NCBI GenBank assembly: GCA_016235825.1
Contig: JACRIL010000001.1
Location: 1 to 36,626 of the forward strand
Direction: 5' to 3'
DNA: 36,626 nucleotides
DNA from: Planctomycetota bacterium
GTDB lineage: Bacteria; Planctomycetota; Phycisphaerae; SM23-33
Numbering within the stretch: position 1 is the stretch's first letter; each line of letters starts with the position of its first letter. The position numbers and the translations under genes are program-made. This document shows, in pieces, positions 32,520-36,626 of this stretch. Below the pieces are notes generated by a model that searched no databases, was not told where the DNA came from, and was given only the letters and a program-made list of their open reading frames with translations.

Positions 32520-32824
32520 GTCCAGTCTCCGCAAAATCAGCCTGCCCCGGCCGCTTTGGCCGGCCAGCCGGCTAAAAGTACGAAGATTCCGGCGTTTTGA
32601 CAACAACTTTCCCGCCTGCCATTTTTCATCCCGTGAAAACCCCGTAAGTCCGATGTAGTATTAAGGGACCTGAAAACAGATAACCCGATGCGAAAAAGCT
32701 TGACTTCCCGCCCGGATTGCAAAAAATCTCCTGCACGGCGGTTTCGAGGAACGGCCTCGTCCGGCGAATGCCGGGAAATCCGGCTTAAAAATGGATTATC
32801 GCATAGAAAGACAGGGAGGTAACG

Positions 32825-33265
32825 ATGAAGACATTGATAGCTGCTTTGCTGTTCGTGGCGGCCGGCGCTGTTGGGGGGTGCACTCCGCCCGATCCGAACG
32901 CCGATCTTTCCTCGCAGGCCGTCTCGCCCATTGCCGACGTGCCCCTGCCCCTGAGCTTCGAGATGGATGAGAGCCAGAGCAAAAACCTCACCGAGCCTGG
33001 CAGCGGCTTCAGAACCGTCGATCATCTCTTCAAGGGCAAGGATGACAAGAACGCCGTCGCAAAATTCTACCGCAATCGCATGAAAGATACCCGCTGGACC
33101 AACACGCTCGACAGGTTCGACGGCGGCACCTGGTCGCTTCAGTTCCAGAAGGAGAAGGAACAGTGCGACATCAGGATTTTTGAAAAGGGCTTATTCCCCA
33201 AGACCTACATAGCCATAAAGCTGTCCCCCGTCGGCAAACCGGTTGATGGCGGGGATAAAAGATAG
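32825..33265 (+). CDS. Small envelope lipoprotein
   Basis: A 146-residue lipoprotein with signal peptide MKTLIAALLFVAAGAVGGC19 (lipobox VGGC). The mature part begins TPPDPNAD, then PLPLSFEMDESQSKN, VDHLFKGKDDKNAVAKFYRN, WSLQFQKEKEQCDIRIFEK and YIAIKLSPVG. The pattern of a short strand, then K-x-x-V-x-x-F-Y-R-x-x-M, is seen in small planctomycete lipoproteins of unknown role. GGGAGG five bases before the ATG gives a strong start. Confidence 0.8.
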   Translation: MKTLIAALLFVAAGAVGGCTPPDPNADLSSQAVSPIADVPLPLSFEMDESQSKNLTEPGSGFRTVDHLFKGKDDKNAVAKFYRNRMKDTRWTNTLDRFDGGTWSLQFQKEKEQCDIRIFEKGLFPKTYIAIKLSPVGKPVDGGDKR

Positions 33266-33336
33266 GGAAAGGCAAGGATTCGTCCCGATAGCCCGCCGGC
33301 GGGCGGGACAGACCGTTTCAGTAGCAAGATTGGACC

Positions 33337-34107
33337 ATGAAATCACAACGACGCCACGAATTGCAGCATAACGTACTGGATGCCAAGTTGGGCCAGATCG
33401 CCGCTTTCATCAAAAAGCGGGCCAACACGATCCTCTGGGCGGTCCTGTTGGCGGCGATCGCGGTCTTCATCGGCACATGGGGTTGGCGCAAATACAGCGA
33501 TTCCATCCGCCAGCCGCAGATGGATTTCGAGGCTCTGACCGTCAGGCTCAACGCCCGGGACGCCAACATGGACGACGTCCTGACGAAGCTCAAGGCCCTT
33601 GCCGGGCAGGATTCCAACCGCAAAGTGGCCGCCGCCGCCTCGCTCTCCGCCGCCGTCGAATACGCCAATCAGGCCCTGATGGCCCGCGATCAGCTCACAA
33701 AATCGCAGCAGGAGTCCGCCGCGTCCGAAATGTATAACAGCGTGATCGGCAGATTTTCGGACATGCCCGAGCAGGTCGCCAAGGCTTATCTGGGGCTGGG
33801 CGAACTGGCGGCGGGAAAAGGCGAGATCGCCGCCGCAAAGTCGAATTACGAGCAGGCCCTGAAGCTCGCCCCCAACGGCTATCCGGTTAAGGAGTTCGCC
33901 AGCAAGGCCCTGGCCGACCTGGACAGGCTTGCTGTCCCGGTTGCGCTGGCGGCCACCGCGCCGTTTGAGCCGTCCTCGGCCCCCGGCGTCCCGGCCCCTT
34001 CCCTCCCGAAAAATCCCGTAAACCCCGGCCAACCAGGGACCCCAGCCAGTCCGGACCCGACTCCCCCGGCAAGGGACGTTCCAATCCACAGAAATCCGCA
34101 AAAATAG
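33337..34107 (+). CDS. TPR-containing inner membrane protein (YfgM-like)
   Basis: A 256-residue protein with a cytoplasmic N-terminus (RRHELQHNVLDAKLGQ), one membrane helix at about 31-50 and a periplasmic TPR-like domain (AKAYLGLGELAAGKGEIAAA, KSNYEQALKLAPNGYPVKEF). The last 45 residues are Pro-rich and disordered. Topology and repeats resemble YfgM-type accessory proteins that work with envelope protein export, a tentative link. It has no close ribosome site beyond AGTAGCAAG. The gene after it has its own promoter. Confidence 0.75.
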   Translation: MKSQRRHELQHNVLDAKLGQIAAFIKKRANTILWAVLLAAIAVFIGTWGWRKYSDSIRQPQMDFEALTVRLNARDANMDDVLTKLKALAGQDSNRKVAAAASLSAAVEYANQALMARDQLTKSQQESAASEMYNSVIGRFSDMPEQVAKAYLGLGELAAGKGEIAAAKSNYEQALKLAPNGYPVKEFASKALADLDRLAVPVALAATAPFEPSSAPGVPAPSLPKNPVNPGQPGTPASPDPTPPARDVPIHRNPQK

Positions 34108-34124
34108 TTTTTGATTTTTGGGTC

Positions 34125-34153
34125 TTTACATATATGCCGATCTACGCTATAAA
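34125..34153 (+). promoter_or_regulatory. Sigma70-type promoter for the corrinoid protein
   Basis: TTTACA at 34125-34130 and TATAAA at 34148-34153 with 17 bases between. The predicted leader is about 90 bases long before ATG 34252. I do not recognise a cobalamin riboswitch in it. Confidence 0.6.
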
Positions 34154-34251
34154 TGCTTCCCGATTCCCGATGACTACCCGGCCGGCCCAAGGGTGGACCC
34201 GTATACCGGAAGAAATTGGGCAAGACAATTAAATATAGGAGAAATGCGCAA

Positions 34252-34881
34252 ATGGCGAACCTTCAGGCACTGTCAGAAGCTCTCATAAAGGGTGATCGCA
34301 ACAAGGTTGCCGAGTTGACCAAGGCGGCAATAGCCGAGAAAGTGGCCCCAAGGGAAATCCTCGAAAACGGGCTTATCGCCGGCATGAACGTCGTCGGCAA
34401 GCGTTTCAAGGCCAATGAAATCTACGTGCCTGAAGTCCTGATCGCGGCACGCGCCATGCACGCCGCCCTGGCGATCCTCAAGCCGAGCCTCGAGGCCGCA
34501 GGCGTAAAGCCGCTGGCAACCGTCGTCCTGGGCACCGTAAAAGGCGACCTGCACGACATCGGCAAGAACCTGGTGTCCATGATGCTCACCGGCGGCGGGT
34601 TGAAGGTCGTAGATGTCGGCACCGACGCCCCGCCGCAGAAGTTCGTCGACGCCTGCAAGAAGGAAGCCGCGGCCGTTTGCGCGATGTCGGCCCTGCTGAC
34701 CACCACCATGCCCTACATGAAGGACGTGGTCCAGGCGCTCAAGGACTCCGGCGTGAAGGTCAAGACGATCATCGGCGGCGCACCGGTTACGCAGGCCTAC
34801 GCCAAGGAGATAGGCGCCGACGGCTACGCGCCAGACGCGGCAAGCGCCGTTGACGTCGTCAAGCAGCTCCTCGGCGCCTGA
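34252..34881 (+). CDS. Corrinoid (cobalamin-binding) methyl carrier protein
   Basis: A 209-residue MtaC/MtbC-type corrinoid protein. The N-terminal helical B12-binding-2 cap runs from LSEALIKGDRNKVAEL to about residue 85 (EIYVPEVLIAARAMHAAL). The B12-binding Rossmann domain has D99-L-H101-D-I-G104, where the His ligates cobalt, then NLVSMML, VVDVGTDAPPQKFV, SALLTTTM and IIGGAPVT. It would carry methyl groups between methyltransferases in one-carbon metabolism. AGGAGA precedes ATG 34252; an upstream frame to 34216 lacks a ribosome site. A URO-D-like methyltransferase at 14575 is a possible partner. Substrate methyltransferase is not in the window. Confidence 0.93.
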   Translation: MANLQALSEALIKGDRNKVAELTKAAIAEKVAPREILENGLIAGMNVVGKRFKANEIYVPEVLIAARAMHAALAILKPSLEAAGVKPLATVVLGTVKGDLHDIGKNLVSMMLTGGGLKVVDVGTDAPPQKFVDACKKEAAAVCAMSALLTTTMPYMKDVVQALKDSGVKVKTIIGGAPVTQAYAKEIGADGYAPDAASAVDVVKQLLGA

Positions 34882-34939
34882 CGCAGCGACAACAGAATAT
34901 AACAGCGCCCAACGGCTGGCCGATTCGTGCGACAGATTC

Positions 34940-36169
34940 ATGTCCGACGCTTCGGCCGGCCGTTCGGTTTTTTATCCGCCGATGGTCCGACCTACACATG
35001 ACAATCCGCCGCCCGCGTCGAGCGATCCGGACTCACCTGCCGGTCGCGACCCCCTCGCCGCCGCCTCGCTCTCCGCCGCCGGCGATGCCGCGGATGCCGA
35101 AAGTATTGAGACCCCGCTGGAGGCCGAAGAAGACGGCCTGGAGCATCTGCGGATCGAGATCCGCAAATCGCTGCCGGGCAGGCGGCTGGACAAATATCTG
35201 GCCGGCCGGCTCGGCGACAGACTCTCGCGGACAGCCTTGCAGGCTTATATAAAGGGCGGCAACGTTACAATCGGCGGAAAAACCGTCAAGCCTAGCTGCG
35301 AGATCCGCGTCGGCGACGTTATCGACATGGCGCTGCCGCCGGACAAGCCTCACGAAATCCCGCCCGAGTCGATCCCGCTCGATATCGTTTACGAAGACGA
35401 CGATCTGATCGCGATCAACAAGCAGGCCGGCCTCATCGTCCACCCGGCCCGCGGCAACTGGACAGGCACGCTGATAAACGCCCTGGCGTGGTATTTCAAG
35501 AAGAACTGGCGGGACATCGCCGACCTGCCGACCAGCGGCGAGGCCTTTCGGCCTGGAATAGTGCATAGGCTCGACAGGGATACGACAGGCATCATGCTGG
35601 TCGCCAAGACGGAACTTGCCCTCTGGCGGCTGGGACATCAGTTCGAGCATCGCAACGTGCACAAGACCTACACCGCCATCGTCCACGGCCTGCTCGACCG
35701 CGACCAGGACGTCATCGACGAGCCTATCGGCAAACACCCAAAGATACGCGAAAAATATTCCGTGCACCGCAAGACCGGCCTGCCCTACCCCGCCGCCACC
35801 AGAGACGCAGTAACCGCATATAAAGTCCTTCAACGGATCGAGAAGGTCGGGCCTACGCGGGCCGCGTTCTGCCTCGTCGAACTGTATCCCAAGACCGGCA
35901 GGACGCACCAGCTTCGCGTGCATATGAGCCACATAGGCCATCCGATGGTCGGCGACAGAATGTACGGCGGCGGACCTTTGTATCGCAGCCAGTTGCTCGG
36001 CCGGGCCGATGTTGCCGAAGGCCCCCTCATCACGCGCCAGGCCCTGCACGCACACACCATCGAGTTCCAGCATCCCCGCACCAACAAGATGATGAAACTC
36101 GATGCCCCCTGGCCCGCCGATTTCACCGACACCCTCAAAGAGTTGCAACAACTGGCCGAAAAGGTATAA
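34940..36169 (+). CDS. RluA/RluD-family pseudouridine synthase
   Basis: Isomerises uridines in 23S rRNA (RluD type by similarity). The 409-residue form from ATG 34940 has a disordered N-terminus, an S4 RNA-binding domain (GRRLDKYLAGRLGDRLSRTA, IKGGNVTIGG) and the catalytic domain with IVYEDDDLIAINKQAGLIVHP, HRLDRDTTGIMLVAKT (catalytic Asp) and YPKTGRTHQLRVHM. A central insert, from NWRDIADLPTSGEAF, is moderate. Starts at TTG 34850, ATG 34940 and ATG 34982 are all in frame and none has a good ribosome site. TTG 34850 overlaps the corrinoid gene and is least likely. Confidence 0.9.
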   Translation: MSDASAGRSVFYPPMVRPTHDNPPPASSDPDSPAGRDPLAAASLSAAGDAADAESIETPLEAEEDGLEHLRIEIRKSLPGRRLDKYLAGRLGDRLSRTALQAYIKGGNVTIGGKTVKPSCEIRVGDVIDMALPPDKPHEIPPESIPLDIVYEDDDLIAINKQAGLIVHPARGNWTGTLINALAWYFKKNWRDIADLPTSGEAFRPGIVHRLDRDTTGIMLVAKTELALWRLGHQFEHRNVHKTYTAIVHGLLDRDQDVIDEPIGKHPKIREKYSVHRKTGLPYPAATRDAVTAYKVLQRIEKVGPTRAAFCLVELYPKTGRTHQLRVHMSHIGHPMVGDRMYGGGPLYRSQLLGRADVAEGPLITRQALHAHTIEFQHPRTNKMMKLDAPWPADFTDTLKELQQLAEKV

Positions 36170-36217
36170 TAATCGATTAAACGTCAGATGTCTGGTTTTG
36201 ACCTATTACAACTGAAT

Positions 36218-36475
36218 ATTTATTTCGCCCCTTCAGGGCTTCAGGGCTTAATATTGGGACGGTCGGGTTCCTGGGCGTTGCCCCAGGCTTTCATATTGCG
36301 CCCCTTTGGGGCTGCGCGATTTTATCGCATTGGAAAAATCGGCAATTAAAAGTATGGCATGATGGCCGATAGATTTTCCGCCCTGAAAGGGCAACAATAT
36401 GACAGCCCATGGCAACGCCCTGGAAAAAGTTGTGAAATAAAGACGTTAAGCCCTGTAGGGGCGAAATTAAAAATC
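36218..36475. repeat. Large imperfect inverted repeat
   Basis: The left arm (about 36218-36315) reads TTTCGCCCCTTCAGGGC, then GGGCGTTGCCCCAGG, TTTCATATTGCGCCCC. The reverse complement of the right arm (about 36378-36475) reads ATTTCGCCCCTACAGGGC, CAGGGCGTTGCC, TGTCATATTGTTGCCC. About 60 bases separate the arms. No gene is present; the element lies between rluD and the IS. Confidence 0.7.
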
Positions 36476-36562
36476 TGTTATCTTCATTAGGCACTCTAAC
36501 AAAACCTAGTTTTTGAGCAATGGTTTGGCCGATAAATATTCTGTGTCAGGGAGGACACAACT

Positions 36563-36626
36563 ATGGCCAAACCGCTGCTTACGGACGAATTATGGCGACG
36601 CATCCAACCACTTTTGCCGCCGGAGC
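36563..36626 (+). mobile_element. IS5-family transposase, 5' end (runs off the window)
   Basis: The 21 visible codons give MAKPLLTDELWRRIQPLLPP, the usual N-terminus of an IS5-family (DUF4096-type) transposase. GGGAGG lies eight bases upstream. The left end of the IS lies before about 36540 but cannot be fixed without the right end. No GAGCCTATCC is seen, so its ends differ from the MITE-like elements. Confidence 0.8.

Noticed and set aside
34154-34251. Cobalamin riboswitch in the corrinoid gene leader
   Set aside because: The leader is too short and I see no B12-box consensus.

Overview
The window looks like a high-GC Gram-negative bacterial chromosome, most likely a planctomycete of the Phycisphaerae type. 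This assignment is an inference from gene content (sulfatase, lpxB, stand-alone coaB, corrinoid methyl-transfer genes, SH3/coiled-coil secretory proteins) and from the dense dispersed palindromic repeats typical of PVC-group genomes. No rRNA, tRNA or CRISPR array was seen, so taxonomy is not proven.

Layout. 1-726 is repeat-rich and gene-free. A sulfatase (727-2187) follows, then a 960-base repeat-rich gap, then recA (3153) behind a clear sigma70 promoter. 4700-10090 reads as one transcription unit: aroA, an AT-richer AAA ATPase/DUF4276 pair, aroC, a GNAT acetyltransferase and rpiB. The ATPase/DUF4276 pair looks like a defence cassette lodged between two shikimate-pathway genes. 10464-13492 holds a minus-strand Sel1 lipoprotein, a plus-strand zinc dehydrogenase and a minus-strand coiled-coil lipoprotein, followed by a small REP-like cluster. 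13949-18838 carries coaB, a URO-D/MtaA-like methyltransferase, dut and a full-length ftsK. A TerY-C-like zinc protein and a small membrane gene broken by an in-frame TGA follow.

20271-22946 has a GT-B glycosyltransferase and an alpha/beta hydrolase. The minus-strand unit 25125-23217 couples a small unknown protein, acpS and lpxB by 4-base overlaps. A MITE-like element sits just before the first gene of that unit. Two tandem paralogous secreted proteins (25244, 26603) are followed by an AIPR-family phage-resistance protein with an N-terminal nuclease-like motif (28190). Next come scpB, whose N-terminal reading frame is cut by an in-frame TAG, and a small membrane protein. After another repeat-rich kilobase come a small alpha/beta-barrel-like protein, a lipoprotein, a TPR membrane protein, a corrinoid protein with its own promoter, and an RluD-type pseudouridine synthase. 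The window ends in an IS5-family transposase.

Functional themes are DNA maintenance and division (recA, dut, ftsK, scpB), shikimate pathway, CoA and lipid A synthesis, corrinoid-dependent methyl transfer and two separate candidate phage-defence loci. Points most worth checking: the ATPase/DUF4276 cassette inside the aro unit, the AIPR protein, the His-to-Tyr change in chorismate synthase, two real genes broken by single in-frame stops, and at least six families of palindromic or mobile repeats.
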